This document shows positions 63,588 to 64,000 of a DNA stretch of 64,000 nt, piece by piece. Under the pieces are notes generated by a model that did no database searches, had not been told where the DNA came from, and saw nothing but the letters and a program-made list of their open reading frames with translations. Numbering within the stretch: the first letter of the stretch is position 1; every line of letters starts with the position of its first letter. Source of the stretch: Chaetoceros tenuissimus (taxonomy: Eukaryota; Bacillariophyta; Thalassiosirophyceae; Chaetocerotales; Chaetocerotaceae); the NCBI GenBank assembly GCA_021927905.1, contig BLLK01000045.1, positions 1,426,001 through 1,490,000 on the forward strand, in the 5' to 3' direction. A program made the position numbers and the translations under genes.

Positions 63588-64000
63588 ATGAGTGAAGTTG
63601 AAATAAAAGTGGAGGATACATCAACTTCCATCAATCCAGCTCAAGAAAACACTGATGGTCCAGTTGCAGATGAGCGATCGACAGATATTAATGCCGTTGA
63701 GGATAATATCAAAATGGAAGATTTTAACGATGCTTCTGACACTGTAAATGCTAGCGAAGAAAAGAGACCTATTGTTCTTAGTGAACATTCTCACAATAAG
63801 GAGGAGATTCAAGAAATTCTCGCTCTTGCTATCGAGGAATATAAAAAAGCACCTGTCACAATCGGTCCTTCATCTGAAGTGAAGGAAGTAGTTGAGGAAG
63901 GTGATGAATGGAGATTTAATGCAAAACATACTGACATCCTGACGCGCGGAATTGAAGCTATTGTGTACAAGTCGGCGTTGAAAGCTGCTAAAAAACACTA
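63588..64000 (+). CDS. N-terminal part of an acidic protein, continuing past the window
   Basis: An ATG at 63588, preceded by an A-run, opens a frame that stays open to the window edge (137 codons). It starts MSEVEIKVEDTSTSINPAQE, is very acidic and Ser/Thr-rich for about 85 residues, then becomes helical (NKEEIQEILALAIEEYKKA) and ends with a basic helix (RGIEAIVYKSALKAAKK). There is no signal peptide. The family cannot be told from this part. Confidence 0.6.
   Translation, partial: MSEVEIKVEDTSTSINPAQENTDGPVADERSTDINAVEDNIKMEDFNDASDTVNASEEKRPIVLSEHSHNKEEIQEILALAIEEYKKAPVTIGPSSEVKEVVEEGDEWRFNAKHTDILTRGIEAIVYKSALKAAKKH

Overview
The window looks like nuclear DNA of a diatom, probably a centric one. 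The base composition is AT-rich, introns are short (about 50-140 bp, GT-AG), and several proteins start with a signal peptide whose cleavage site is followed by Phe (the 'ASAFAP' plastid-import signature of diatoms). It also carries a GT48 beta-1,3-glucan synthase (the chrysolaminarin/callose enzyme class), a twin-arginine thylakoid-lumen protein, a Psb29/THF1 homologue and a coiled-coil protein of the flagellar TPH type. A TPH protein would suit centric diatoms, whose sperm are flagellated. The genus cannot be fixed from sequence alone; Chaetoceros-like is a guess.

Layout. 0-5 kb: a nucleoredoxin-like gene and a TPH-type coiled-coil gene. 5.4-8.7 kb: a decayed zone with an unidentified remnant, the frame-broken C-terminal part of an ABCG transporter, a 201-bp tandem repeat encoding a Cys/His module array, and a broken papain-like peptidase. 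9.6-18 kb: a FAIM-like/UIM gene, a large Gln/Met/Asn-rich nuclear-type protein, a plastid CGFS glutaredoxin, and three short non-autonomous DNA transposons (two related 540-bp copies and one 745-bp hAT-type MITE). 18-31 kb: exocyst Sec15-like, a DHHC palmitoyltransferase with a 20-nt microexon, the 2118-aa glucan synthase and a small zinc-finger protein. 31-48 kb: a 61-aa membrane protein, a secreted DUF4168-like protein, two thylakoid-lumen proteins, a Josephin protease, a plastid GST, CapZ alpha, a secreted GPx-like protein, a Cdh1/Fizzy-related APC/C activator, a phytyl-ester-synthase-like hydrolase and an annexin. 48-56 kb: two neighbouring type I membrane proteins (one ending in a PDZ domain), a Ser-less alpha/beta hydrolase and an AP2-domain protein. 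57-64 kb: a bZIP factor, Psb29/THF1, a small plastid coiled-coil protein, pterin-4a-carbinolamine dehydratase (four exons) and the start of one further gene.

Genes are tightly packed and arranged as alternating divergent and convergent pairs, with about 350-600 bp shared promoters and about 100-270 bp between convergent ends. There is no operon logic. The common functional threads are plastid/thylakoid proteins, membrane traffic and cell surface (Sec15, DHHC, glucan synthase, annexin, type I receptors), actin/cell-cycle control (CapZ, Cdh1) and transcription factors (bZIP, AP2). I saw no tRNA, rRNA or CRISPR array and no virus-like element.

The most unusual signal is in the transposons. The two 540-bp copies have homologous cores and identical architecture, but the short word repeated near both ends has been exchanged as a set (GTGCCACTTTT in one, GGACGAGTTTT in the other). 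The hAT-type MITE carries a 28/29-bp inverted match to the core of one of them. Other strong observations are an intron flanked by an 11-bp direct repeat in the glutaredoxin gene, and the catalytic DHHC motif sitting on a 20-nt microexon.
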